Source: Abyssibacter profundi (GTDB lineage Bacteria; Pseudomonadota; Gammaproteobacteria; Nevskiales; OUC007). From it: a stretch of 64,000 nt of DNA. The stretch lies in assembly GCF_003151135.1 (NCBI RefSeq), contig NZ_QEQK01000012.1, forward strand, positions 1-64,000. Direction: 5' to 3'. Every line of letters begins with the position of its first letter. Position 1 is the stretch's first letter. The notes under the pieces were generated by a model. The model did not search any database. It was not told where the DNA came from and saw only the letters and a program-made list of their open reading frames with translations. Position numbers and translations under genes: made by a program. This document shows, piece by piece, positions 1 through 8,129 of the stretch.

Positions 1-297
1 TTGTCAGATCGGGTCGTCAGCATGCTTGAGCATCGCCAGTGGTCGCCAGAGCAAATCGCAGAAAAGCTGAAACGGGAACACCCGGACGATCCGTCCATGC
101 ACGTGAGCCACGAGACCATTTATTCGTGGGTCTACGCGCAGCCGAGAAACCGCCTGAAGCGGCTGCTGGTGTCCCAACTGCGCCAGGGCAAGCCCAAACG
201 TGGGCGCAGAGCCAGCGCTTCGAACTGCTCGGCGATTCAAGTGCCGGATCATCAGACGATCCATCAGCGACCGGCTGAGATCGAAGGCCTGCAGTAA
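1..297 (+). pseudogene. IS30-family transposase fragment
   Basis: The reading frame enters from the window edge and stops after about 98 codons. It carries the typical N-terminal half of IS30-type transposases: WSPEQIA near residue 15, SHETIYSWVY near 36, and the QLRQGKPKRGRR basic stretch near 60. The usual continuation into the DDE catalytic core is missing: soon after the IHQRPAEIEG motif the frame terminates. No catalytic Asp/Asp/Glu residues can be found downstream in any frame, and no right terminal repeat was recognised. It is therefore a decayed remnant. The left end is outside the window, so the full extent of the insertion cannot be judged. Confidence 0.85.
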
Positions 298-409
298 GGG
301 CCGTTCTCGGAGAGATGAACAACCGGTTGAATGCTCCGATGTCCGGATATGAAGCGATATTCCGTTGGAGAGGACTGGAGCCGAATGAGAAACCCACTTG
401 AACACGCTC

Positions 410-967
410 ATGCCATCACCCATGACCGGTCGCACATCGCGGGTCAGCACGACCCTCCGCCGCCCGACCAGGGCTGCCTGGGCGAGCGCGCTGATTGGAG
501 CTGTCTGCGGGATAGCGCCCACCTTGGGATTGGCAGATACTTCGCCTGAAAATGCCGAGCCGACGCGGGTTTGTGCAGGCATCGGCCGCGTCGCACAGGA
601 CCTCGCCGAATTGAAGCAAGATGGCGCATCAAGCGACTACGCAGTCCGGTCCGTCGCGGGCCAGTTGGCGAAATCCGGACTCACCGGCTCCCATGTCCGG
701 CGGAACTACCAGCCCATTGTCGCCATCGTGGCGCAGGTACTGGACAACGCGGCGATCAGCTCGCTGAGCGCTCAGTCCCAGCGATTACTGACAGAAGCAC
801 TGTGCGAAGACACGACCGGCTTCTCTGACTTGGGCAACATCGAACAGTCGCTGTCCGACAGCTATCACCGTTTGCGGGCGTGCGAGAGCGACCTCGGGCG
901 GGCAGAGCCCCTGCAACTCCGGCAGCTGCGCGACTGCGTCGATGCAGACCTAGCCGAAGATGAGTAA
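410..967 (+). CDS. Hypothetical exported protein
   Basis: Protein of about 185 aa of unknown function. An arginine-rich start is followed by a hydrophobic stretch (AAWASALIGAVCGIAP) ending in GLADTS, a plausible signal peptide with cleavage after ALGLA-type residues near position 43. The mature part is polar, with two cysteines in the N-terminal half and C-terminal region (TRVCAGIG, ALCED, RACESD, RDCVD), which could form disulfides in the periplasm. The start is uncertain: in-frame TTG at 398, ATG at 410 and ATG at 422 are all possible and none has a strong ribosome binding site. It stands alone between the IS30 remnant and the tRNA. I do not recognise the family. Confidence 0.6.
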   Translation: MPSPMTGRTSRVSTTLRRPTRAAWASALIGAVCGIAPTLGLADTSPENAEPTRVCAGIGRVAQDLAELKQDGASSDYAVRSVAGQLAKSGLTGSHVRRNYQPIVAIVAQVLDNAAISSLSAQSQRLLTEALCEDTTGFSDLGNIEQSLSDSYHRLRACESDLGRAEPLQLRQLRDCVDADLAEDE

Positions 968-1188
968 CCCAGGGGAGTCGGGAGGACACCGCCCTGGTTT
1001 CTCATGCATCGGCGGGCGATAACAGCCCCGCAGGGGAGAGCATCGGCCGGCTATCTGGTCCAGGAAAACGGGATGGGTGCGATCTGCCTGTTGCGGCAGC
1101 GGGCGAGCGCCGTCATTGATTCGAATGACGAATCATCGTGAGCACGGGAGATTGCACGAGTCATTTGCACCGGGAGCAAATGCAGTAG

Positions 1189-1265
1189 TGGCGCGCCCGG
1201 CAGGATTTGAACCTGCGACCCCTGCCTTCGGAGGGCAGTACTCTATCCAGCTGAGCTACGGGCGC
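1189..1265 (-). tRNA. tRNA-Arg (anticodon CCG)
   Basis: Read on the minus strand, the sequence folds as a complete cloverleaf. The acceptor stem is GCGCCCG paired with CGGGCGC. The D arm is GCTCAGCTGGATAGAGT. The anticodon stem CTGCC/GGCAG encloses loop CTCCGAA, giving anticodon CCG. The T arm is GCAGG-TTCAAAT-CCTGC, the discriminator base is G, and an encoded CCA follows (1189-1191). The body closely matches gammaproteobacterial tRNA-Arg(CCG), which reads CGG codons. No associated terminator with a T run is visible downstream. Confidence 0.95.
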
Positions 1266-1290
1266 TTTGACTACATCTCTCCGATTATCA

Positions 1291-1349
1291 CGCGCCGGGG
1301 ACGAGCACCGTCGGAGGGGCGGGACTCTATCCAACCGAGTCACAGGCGC
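1291..1349 (-). pseudogene. Degenerate partial copy of tRNA-Arg
   Basis: Starting 26 bp 5' of the intact tRNA-Arg gene and in the same orientation, a 59-nt stretch keeps the acceptor 5' strand (GCGCCTG), the D arm core (CTCGGTTGGATAGAGT), a damaged anticodon arm (CCGCCCCTCCGACGG) and a final CCGGCGCG resembling the acceptor 3' strand. The variable region and T arm are deleted. It cannot fold as a functional tRNA. It looks like a decayed tandem duplicate or a footprint left by recombination at a tRNA gene. Confidence 0.6.
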
Positions 1350-1456
1350 GTGGGGCGCGAGTGTACCGCAGCTACGGTGTTCACGGAATCGCCTTCACGA
1401 TTGGTGGTCGCCGAAGATGGTAGCGTTGCCCTTAGTTGAACACTCGGGTGGATGAC

Positions 1457-1795
1457 ATGACTGCACGATGGATGCTCTCGATACCCGCGGCCATGCTGGT
1501 GGCCTGTGCCGGGACGGACGCCCCACAGGATGAAGCACAGCAGGCGGCGTCGGCGACGGCCGCACAGCCCGGTCAGCGCGCATTCGTGGATCCTGAGACC
1601 GGCGAGCTGGTTGCCCCGCCGGCGGACACCAAGGCCGCGGGCGCTACGTCGTCCAAGCCTGCAGGCTACAGCCTTCACACCCAGCCCGATGGCAGCATCG
1701 AGCTTCGGCCCAAGCACCCCACGCGGCATCGCATCGAAGCTCAACAGGCCGAGGATGGGACCGTGGACTATGAGGAGACGACCGATGCGCCTTAG
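1457..1795 (+). CDS. Small lipoprotein of unknown function
   Basis: Protein of 112 aa. A short basic N-terminus and hydrophobic segment lead to the lipobox LVAC (Cys about residue 17), so signal peptidase II processing and lipid anchoring are likely. The mature region is Ala/Gln/Asp-rich, with GYSLHTQPDGSIELRPKHP in the second half and an acidic tail. No catalytic motif is seen. The upstream in-frame TTG at 1436 would put extra polar residues before the signal peptide, so ATG 1457 is preferred. The stop overlaps the start of the following metalloprotease gene by 11 nt, suggesting translational coupling and a shared envelope role. Confidence 0.7.
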   Translation: MTARWMLSIPAAMLVACAGTDAPQDEAQQAASATAAQPGQRAFVDPETGELVAPPADTKAAGATSSKPAGYSLHTQPDGSIELRPKHPTRHRIEAQQAEDGTVDYEETTDAP

Positions 1796-3917
1796 TCGCC
1801 CATGGCTGGCGGGCCTGGCAACCGCTGTGGTTGCGCCCTGCCTGTCGGCCGCCCAGATCAGTATCGTCACCAACGACCCGCCCAACGAGGGGTTTAACGA
1901 CCCCACGCCGTTCACCGCCGAGGGCGGCAATAATGCCACCACGCTTGGCGAAGCTCGATTGAACGTCGTACGCGCCGCCGCCGAGCAGTGGGGCGCGCTA
2001 TTGGACAGCCCGGTGGAGATTATTCTGGAGGCCGGTTTCGAGCCGTTGCCGGACGACCAGTGCGACAGCGACAGCGGCACGTTGGCGGCCGCGGGGCCGG
2101 CGACCTTCTTCGCAGCCTTCGATAACGCGCCCGATGACAACACCTTCTACCCCGTGGCACTGGCCAACGCGCTGGCGGGTCGTGATCTGGCTGAAGACCT
2201 GCCAGATATCTTTGCCGACTTTAACGGCGCGGTGGATAGCGACCCCAACTGCCTGAGCAACGCCCGCTTCTACTACGGCTTTGATCATGCTGGCGCCAAC
2301 AACACCATCGATTTCTACAACGTGGTGATGCACGAGCTGGGACACGGGTTTGGCGTGACCAATGGCATCGACGAGTCGGGCGAAGCCCCCCGTGAGGGTT
2401 TCTTCATCGTTTACGACCGGCTGCTCTTCGACAACAGCCAGAATCGGTTGTGGACCGATATGACCGTGGCGCAGCGCCAGGATTCAGCCGTCAATACAGG
2501 CAATGTGGTGATCACGGGCTCGCAATCCGCTGCCGGCGCCGCCGACCGGGGCCTGCGCAGTGGCAACGGGACCGACACCAACGGACGCCCGCTGATCTAT
2601 GCGCCCAACCCGTATGAGGAGGGCTCGTCCATCGCGCATTGGGACACCGAAGCCGAACCCAGCCTGCTCATGGAGCCCTTTGCGGCCCGCAGCGTGCGGG
2701 TGAACCGGGGCGTGGACCTCACCGCCTGCCTGCTTGCAGACATCGGCTGGCAGCTCTTGATCAATGACTGCCATGACGATCACCTGCCCGATACCCCGCC
2801 CGAAATCGGCGCCATCGGGGACCAGACCACCACCACCAGCACACCCACCGGCCCGGTGAGTTTTACGGTCACCGACAACAACCGGACCTCGGCCGCCGGC
2901 ACGCTGACACTCACGGGCCGCTCCGACAATCAGTCCGTGGTGCCGGATGACCAGATCACCTTCTCCGGCAGTGATGGCACGCGTTCGGTCAATGTGACGC
3001 CCACTACGCGGAATAGCCGGGCCGTTATCACCGTAGTTCTCTCCGACGGCCGGTATACGGCGCGAGAGCAGTTTGAGGTCGTGGTCCGGTCAACCACAGG
3101 CAATCTGCCACCCAAGGCACGTGACGATCGGATCACTTTGCTATCGACGGAAACCGCCACCGGGAGCTTGTTGGGCGACAACGGCGCCGGTGCCGACAGC
3201 GACCCGGAGGGCGACACGTTGCAGATCAGTGCCATCGACGGCAGTGCCGGCAATGTAGGCACGGCCTTCACCACCCCGGCCGGCTCGCAGCTCACCGTGA
3301 ATGCGGACGGCAGTTTCAGCTACACACCGGGCGGCGATCTCGCCAGCCTGCCCCCCGGGCAGGAAGCCAGCGAGACGCTGGAGTACACGTTGGAAGACAG
3401 CAACGGCGGCGCCGACCAGGCGCAGGTCACCTTCGTGATCACCGGCGACCCCGGCGAGGATCTGCATGCCAACACACCCAGCGGCGCCACGACGCTTGTC
3501 ATCGACAACACGCGAACGCTGGTTGATGGAATCATCAATGTGAGCGGCGATCTGGACTACTTCCGGTTCACCCTGTCGCAAACCTCCGATGTGGTGCTGA
3601 CCACCACCGGCGAAACCGATACCTACGCCACGCTCACCACCGACGACGGGGCCTTCGTCGCCGAGAATGATGACATCGTGCTTGGTCAGCAGCGCAACTT
3701 CTTGATTGAGATCACGCTGGCGGCCGGCACCTACGTGCTGGAGGTGCGCGGGTTCGATGAATCCGTCACCGGCGCCTACCAACTGGATGCCTCTGCCACG
3801 CCGTCGGACAACACCCCGGTGCAGCCCACAGACCAAGGTGGCGGCGGGGGTGGCTCGGGCGCCTGGACGTTGGCCCTGCTGCCGCTTATCTTCGGGGTCA
3901 GGCGACGGCGCCGATAA
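1785..3917 (+). CDS. Secreted zinc metalloprotease-like protein with GlyGly-CTERM tail
   Basis: Protein of 710 aa. A signal peptide (about residues 1-23, ending LSAAQ) precedes a catalytic-like region with the zinc-binding motif HELGH at about 183-187, followed by GFG. A later IAHWDTEAEPSLLMEP segment resembles the region around the Met-turn of such enzymes. After residue about 330 come Ig/cadherin-like repeats (GPVSFTVTDNNR; DNGAGADSDPEGDTL) and a pre-peptidase C-terminal type beta domain (LDYFRFTLSQTSDVVLTT). The end is a glycine run, a hydrophobic helix and RRRRR, the layout of GlyGly-CTERM signals processed by rhombosortase. ATG 1785 is chosen because GAGGAG lies 7 nt upstream; ATG 1770 is an alternative. 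The protease assignment rests on the HExxH motif and is not experimentally implied. Confidence 0.8.
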   Translation: MRLSRPWLAGLATAVVAPCLSAAQISIVTNDPPNEGFNDPTPFTAEGGNNATTLGEARLNVVRAAAEQWGALLDSPVEIILEAGFEPLPDDQCDSDSGTLAAAGPATFFAAFDNAPDDNTFYPVALANALAGRDLAEDLPDIFADFNGAVDSDPNCLSNARFYYGFDHAGANNTIDFYNVVMHELGHGFGVTNGIDESGEAPREGFFIVYDRLLFDNSQNRLWTDMTVAQRQDSAVNTGNVVITGSQSAAGAADRGLRSGNGTDTNGRPLIYAPNPYEEGSSIAHWDTEAEPSLLMEPFAARSVRVNRGVDLTACLLADIGWQLLINDCHDDHLPDTPPEIGAIGDQTTTTSTPTGPVSFTVTDNNRTSAAGTLTLTGRSDNQSVVPDDQITFSGSDGTRSVNVTPTTRNSRAVITVVLSDGRYTAREQFEVVVRSTTGNLPPKARDDRITLLSTETATGSLLGDNGAGADSDPEGDTLQISAIDGSAGNVGTAFTTPAGSQLTVNADGSFSYTPGGDLASLPPGQEASETLEYTLEDSNGGADQAQVTFVITGDPGEDLHANTPSGATTLVIDNTRTLVDGIINVSGDLDYFRFTLSQTSDVVLTTTGETDTYATLTTDDGAFVAENDDIVLGQQRNFLIEITLAAGTYVLEVRGFDESVTGAYQLDASATPSDNTPVQPTDQGGGGGGSGAWTLALLPLIFGVRRRRR

Positions 3918-3968
3918 AGCAGAGCGCCGCACTGTCCACATCCCTGTGCACGGAGGAGAGCGACAGCC

Positions 3969-4787
3969 ATGGCGATCAGCCGCTGGCTGGCCGACCGACT
4001 GGTCGCGCCAGACGTCCACGAGACCATCGACCGGATCCCGAAAACCCTAGGCAGTTTCGGGTTCGACCCCTGGGGGTACAACCGCTCCACCGCCAAGCTG
4101 GGCCTGGCGGCAGCGGGCTGGCTGTTCGATCACTATTTCCGTGTGCAGGTCAGCGGCCTGGAGCATGTCCCGCCCACCGGGCGCATCATGCTGGTCCCCA
4201 ACCACAGCGGGCAGCTGCCGCTGGATGGCGTCATGCTGGGGGTGGCGATGTCGCGTAACCCGGCCGGGCCGCGTGCGCCCCGGGCGATGATCGAACGCTT
4301 CTTCCCCACCGTGCCGTTCGTGGGCAATTTCCTGAATGGGCTGGGCGCGGTGGTCGGTGATCCCGTCAACTGCGGCGCCATGCTGGAACACGAGGAAGCC
4401 ATCATCGTGTTTCCGGAGGGGATTCGCGGCTCGGGCAAGGTCTGGAGCAAGCGCTACCAACTGCAACGCTTCGGCACCGGCTTCATGCATCTGGCCATGC
4501 GCCACAACACGCCCGTGATCCCGGTCGGGATCGTCGGTTGCGAGGAGACCATGCCGTCATTCTCCGGCCTCAAACCCCTGGCCCGCCCGCTGGGGCTGCC
4601 CTACATCCCGCTGGGTCCGCCGCTGCCCCTGCCCGCCCGGGTGTTTATCGAGATCGGCGAACCCATCCATTTCGACAACGACTGCGAATCCGAGGCGGCC
4701 ATTGCACCCCGGATCGAACAGGTCAAACAGGCGATTCGTGGGCTGATCGATCAGGGCCTGGCCAAGCGCACATCGGTGTACCGGTGA
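3969..4787 (+). CDS. Lysophospholipid acyltransferase (PlsC-like)
   Basis: Protein of 272 aa resembling the phospholipid/glycerol acyltransferase family, which transfers acyl chains from CoA or ACP to a glycerol-phosphate or similar acceptor at the inner membrane. Visible blocks are the catalytic NHSGQLPLDG near residue 77 (motif I variant), then the FPEGIRGSGK block (motif III, EG.R) near residue 140, and PVIPVGIVG (motif IV) near 180. A hydrophobic segment near the N-terminus could anchor it. GGAGGAG is upstream of the ATG. The stop overlaps the next gene's GTG start by 4 nt (GTGA), so it is the first gene of a three-gene operon with an SDR and a lipoprotein. The acceptor substrate cannot be read from sequence. 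Confidence 0.85.
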   Translation: MAISRWLADRLVAPDVHETIDRIPKTLGSFGFDPWGYNRSTAKLGLAAAGWLFDHYFRVQVSGLEHVPPTGRIMLVPNHSGQLPLDGVMLGVAMSRNPAGPRAPRAMIERFFPTVPFVGNFLNGLGAVVGDPVNCGAMLEHEEAIIVFPEGIRGSGKVWSKRYQLQRFGTGFMHLAMRHNTPVIPVGIVGCEETMPSFSGLKPLARPLGLPYIPLGPPLPLPARVFIEIGEPIHFDNDCESEAAIAPRIEQVKQAIRGLIDQGLAKRTSVYR

Positions 4788-5752
4788 GCCGCCCACGCAT
4801 CAAACCCCGGACCATCCTGGTCACGGGTGCCGGCGGCGCGCTGGGCAGGCGCGTGATGGCCCGGCTGGTGGAGCGGCACCAAGTCATCGCTGTGGACTTC
4901 CGCCGCAAGGTGGAAACCGACGCCCATATCCCGAGCTATCAGGTCGACCTGCGAAAACGGCGCTTTGAGGATATTTTTCGCGAGCACCCCATCGACGGCG
5001 TCATCCACCTGGGCCGTATTCTCACCAATGAGTACAGCCGTTTCCGGCGCTACAACGACAATGTTCTAGGCAGCCGGCGACTGCTGGACCTGGCCGCCAA
5101 GTACAAGGTCGGCAAGGTGGTCGTGCATTCCACACATTTTGTCTACGGTGCCGATGCCTACAACCCGGCGCCCATTCCGGAAACGGCGCCGCTCAAGGCC
5201 AGTGAGCTGACCATGGATCTGGTCGACGCCGTGGAACTGGAAAACCTGGCGCAAATCTATCTGTGGCGACACCCACAATTGCACGTCACCGTGCTGCGGC
5301 CCTGCAATATCGTTGGCCCCGGCGTGCGCAATTCCATGTCCCGCCTGCTGTCAGGCCGGATCGCTCCGGCACTCGCCGGTTTTTCGCCGATCATGCAGTT
5401 TTTGCATGTTGAAGATATGGCCGACGCCGTGGTCGCCGCCTTCGAGCGACGCGGCAAGGGCGTGTTCAACGTCGCACCGGATGACTGGGTGGCCTATCAG
5501 GATTTTCTGCGGGCCTGCGGTTGCCGCGTGCTTCCGCTACCCTCCTTGCCGCCGTTTCTGCCGCGCAGGATTTCAGAACTCATGGGTTGGCAATCCTTCC
5601 CGCCGTATCTCATTAACTTCTTCAAGTATCCGGTGGTGCTGGACGGACGCGGCTTTGCCGACACCTACCGCTGGCAGCCGCAATACAGCCTGGCGGAAAT
5701 CAGCGCCTACTACCGTTCCAAGAAACGTCGCGGGGGCGATCACCGCGCATGA
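4784..5752 (+). CDS. NAD-dependent epimerase/dehydratase-like SDR protein
   Basis: Protein of 322 aa, extended short-chain dehydrogenase fold. The N-terminal dinucleotide-binding motif TGAGGALG is near residue 15 and the acidic end of beta-2 (VIAVDF) near 38. The segment HSTHFVYGAD matches the active-site serine/threonine strand, and RPCNIVGPG matches the extended-SDR signature. The usual YxxxK catalytic pair is not seen where expected: that stretch reads MDLVDAVELENLAQ. The GTG start at 4784 overlaps the acyltransferase stop (GTGA), and the stop overlaps the next ATG (ATGA). It may therefore bind NAD(H) without canonical catalysis. Its role with the acyltransferase, perhaps in envelope lipid modification, is inference. 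Confidence 0.8.
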   Translation: MSRPRIKPRTILVTGAGGALGRRVMARLVERHQVIAVDFRRKVETDAHIPSYQVDLRKRRFEDIFREHPIDGVIHLGRILTNEYSRFRRYNDNVLGSRRLLDLAAKYKVGKVVVHSTHFVYGADAYNPAPIPETAPLKASELTMDLVDAVELENLAQIYLWRHPQLHVTVLRPCNIVGPGVRNSMSRLLSGRIAPALAGFSPIMQFLHVEDMADAVVAAFERRGKGVFNVAPDDWVAYQDFLRACGCRVLPLPSLPPFLPRRISELMGWQSFPPYLINFFKYPVVLDGRGFADTYRWQPQYSLAEISAYYRSKKRRGGDHRA

Positions 5753-6789
5753 AACCTGGCTTGCCCCCCGCTGTCGCAGCCATTGCGCTGGCCCTGGGCC
5801 TGAGCGGCTGTGCAGAAGACTGGCTGGGCCATCCCGGCCAGCCGGATCAAACACCTGCCAGCACGGCCTGGCTCTGGTCGACGGCAACACAGACGCTGGT
5901 CGATGACACCCTGGCCGGCCTGCCTCCAACGGTGGTCGACCATGCGGCCTATGTTCGGACACCTGCACCGGCCTCGGGGCTGCTGGCAGGGCTGCGGATG
6001 CGGGCCTGGGCAGATGCCGTGGCGGTCCGGCCTGGCCATGAGGACTGGCGCGCCCCCTATGTCACCCGACTGAAAGAGCAGCTTGAGCAGGTGGCGCATC
6101 CGGTTCAACCGGTGGTGCTGACCCATGCGGTCACGACCCCGGACGACAGGACCGACCGCACGGACGGCCCGCTGACCGAGGGGACGGATGACTGGCCGGA
6201 TGACTGGCGCGTCGTCACCAGTGCCGCGGAGCAAGCCGACCGCTGGGTGCACGGACTGATGTTGCTGGGCAGCGGCCAACCGGCGGGAACCATCTGGCTG
6301 GACCTCACCGCCATCGAAGACTTCACACCGGCCCTGTCGCTGGCCACCTCCCTGGCCAGCGCCGGCCGCACGGTGCTGCTACTCGGTTGCATGCGGGGTA
6401 GCGAAGACCGGCTGACGGCCTGCATTCGCGCCTTGCGCAGCACACCGAACGAGGCGCGACTATTCCTACTGATCGACGGACTCGGCAATCCACTGACCGC
6501 GCCGGGGTTGCTCAACATCGCCTTGCAGCAAATCGATTTGTTCGACCGCATGCGCTACGCCAGCGCCTATCCGTATCCCGCGATCAACACCAATGTGTCG
6601 CTGGACCGTCTGGTCATGGCCGGCCTGCTGGCCGATGACGATGTCGCTCCGTTACGCGCGATTTACGCCCACAACCCCTGGTTGTTCGACCTGGTGCTTA
6701 AACGCCGGCTGAAGCTGCCGGGGACCTCGCTGGGCTTTTCTCCGGACGTGTTCGGGCCGCTGCCAACAACCGACGAGGCACCCGCCTAA
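5749..6789 (+). CDS. Lipoprotein of unknown function
   Basis: Protein of 346 aa. The signal peptide ends in lipobox LSGC (Cys about residue 21). The middle part reads like an alpha/beta fold: VVLTHAV, then GTIWLDL, TVLLLGC and RLFLLIDGLGNP strands. No G-x-S-x-G nucleophile or other catalytic motif is present. It could be a degenerate hydrolase-like periplasmic protein, but I do not recognise the family. The start overlaps the SDR stop (ATGA), so it is the last gene of the acyltransferase-SDR operon. Its 3' end overlaps that of the convergent M48 protease gene by 4 nt, with the two stop codons sharing bases. Confidence 0.65.
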   Translation: MKPGLPPAVAAIALALGLSGCAEDWLGHPGQPDQTPASTAWLWSTATQTLVDDTLAGLPPTVVDHAAYVRTPAPASGLLAGLRMRAWADAVAVRPGHEDWRAPYVTRLKEQLEQVAHPVQPVVLTHAVTTPDDRTDRTDGPLTEGTDDWPDDWRVVTSAAEQADRWVHGLMLLGSGQPAGTIWLDLTAIEDFTPALSLATSLASAGRTVLLLGCMRGSEDRLTACIRALRSTPNEARLFLLIDGLGNPLTAPGLLNIALQQIDLFDRMRYASAYPYPAINTNVSLDRLVMAGLLADDDVAPLRAIYAHNPWLFDLVLKRRLKLPGTSLGFSPDVFGPLPTTDEAPA

Positions 6790-7568
6790 CCACAACGGGG
6801 GCGCTTGCCGGCCTGTTTGGCCTGTTCGTAGATCGGCATGGCGATCTCCAGGCGCCGAGACAAGTCCCCGATGCGCGTTTGATGCGACGGATGCGTCGAA
6901 AGAAACTCCGGCGGATTACCGCCGCCGGCCGCGCCCATGTTCTGCCACAACGGAATGCTGGCGCGCGGATCAAAACCCGCCTTGGCCATCAGGTCCAAGC
7001 CCAGCAGGTCCGCCTCGGATTCCTGGGTTCTCGAGAACGGCAGCAGCACGCCCACCTGCGCGCCCAGCCCGAGCAGGCCGAAGAGTTGCTGCTTGGCAGG
7101 CGTCGGTTCGCCGGCGGCCACCTGCGCCAGCTGTAGCCCGGTGCTGGCGATGTAACTGGTGGACACGCGCTCATTGGCATGGCTGGCCAGCACATGAGCG
7201 ACCTCGTGCCCGATGACTGTCGCCAGCTGATCCTGGTTCTTGGCCACATCCAGCAAACCGGTGTGCACCCCGATCTTGCCTCCCGGCAGGGCGAAGGCGT
7301 TCGCGGAGTCGTCCTTAAACACCTGGACCTCCCAATCGCGCGGCTCGGGCAGCTCAGCTGTAATGGCATTGGCCACGCAGTTCACATAGCGATTGGTCTG
7401 CGGCGAGCTTTCCAGCGTTTGCTGCGTCTTCATGTCCTGAAACGCTGCCACGCCCATCTGCGCCATCTGCGACTCCGGAAATAACTGCAGCTGGGACCGC
7501 CCCAACGGCGAGGTGGCACAGGCGGTTAGCGCCGCAACAAACAGCAGAACGAACAGACGGACATTCAT
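6786..7568 (-). CDS. M48-family metalloprotease lipoprotein
   Basis: Protein of 260 aa. The lipobox LTAC is near residue 18, so it is probably anchored in the envelope. The catalytic zinc motif HEVAH lies near residue 130 within GHEVAHVLASHANERVS, the M48 (Ste24/LoiP/BepA-like) signature, followed by the downstream glutamate region ESEADLLGLDLMAKAGFDP. The length matches the small single-domain M48 lipoproteins such as LoiP or YcaL that take part in outer-membrane protein quality control. It lacks the TPR domain of BepA. ATG 7568 is preferred over TTG 7580 because GGAG lies 6 nt upstream. It is convergent with the previous operon. Confidence 0.88.
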   Translation of the reverse strand: MNVRLFVLLFVAALTACATSPLGRSQLQLFPESQMAQMGVAAFQDMKTQQTLESSPQTNRYVNCVANAITAELPEPRDWEVQVFKDDSANAFALPGGKIGVHTGLLDVAKNQDQLATVIGHEVAHVLASHANERVSTSYIASTGLQLAQVAAGEPTPAKQQLFGLLGLGAQVGVLLPFSRTQESEADLLGLDLMAKAGFDPRASIPLWQNMGAAGGGNPPEFLSTHPSHQTRIGDLSRRLEIAMPIYEQAKQAGKRPRCG

Positions 7569-7712
7569 CGGCAACTCCAAAAGACGTCAGTGCAATACGG
7601 CTGGGACCACAAACCATAACCGTAGGATCCGCAGACCATAAGCAATCGTCGATTTGAGTGACAGCGCAGGAGCCGGCAGGCTGGTGCCACGCCCGATCCA
7701 GCAGTCCACAGC

Positions 7713-8015
7713 ATGCACGTCAACGTTGAAATCTGCCTGATTCCCATTGGGGTGGGGGTCTCGGTCTCCCCCTATATTGCGACCTGCCAGCGCATCCTGG
7801 ACGCCGCGGGGCTACATCCACAAATGCATGCCTACGGCACGAATGTGGAAGGCGATTGGGACACCGTGATGGCAGCGGTCAAAGCCTGTCATGAAGCGGT
7901 TCACGGCCAGGGCGCACCGCGGATACACACCAGCCTCAAGCTGGGAACCCGCATTGATCGACCGCAGACGCTCGGCGATAAGGTCCAAAGCGTTCGGTCG
8001 CAGCTCGAACGCTAG
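7713..8015 (+). CDS. MTH1187-type thiamine-binding protein
   Basis: Protein of 100 aa matching the MTH1187/YqgV (DUF77) family, small ferredoxin-like proteins that bind thiamine. Features are a beta-strand VEICLIPIGVGVSVSPYIATC, a YGTNVEGDWDTVMAAVKACHEAV middle and an RIHTSLKLGTRID final strand. Members usually form tetramers in the cytoplasm and take part in thiamine salvage or sensing. No thiamine transport or biosynthesis genes are adjacent, and I see no TPP riboswitch-like sequence in the 144 nt upstream. Its exact role remains open. Confidence 0.85.
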   Translation: MHVNVEICLIPIGVGVSVSPYIATCQRILDAAGLHPQMHAYGTNVEGDWDTVMAAVKACHEAVHGQGAPRIHTSLKLGTRIDRPQTLGDKVQSVRSQLER

Positions 8016-8129
8016 CCGCAGGCGGCGACGCACCGCCGCGACCAGTGGGGGCGAATCCGCCCACCGGTTTGCTTGCGGAGCACGACGCCGCGTAGGATCA
8101 TACCAATCGGTATGTTGCAGGGATGCGCG

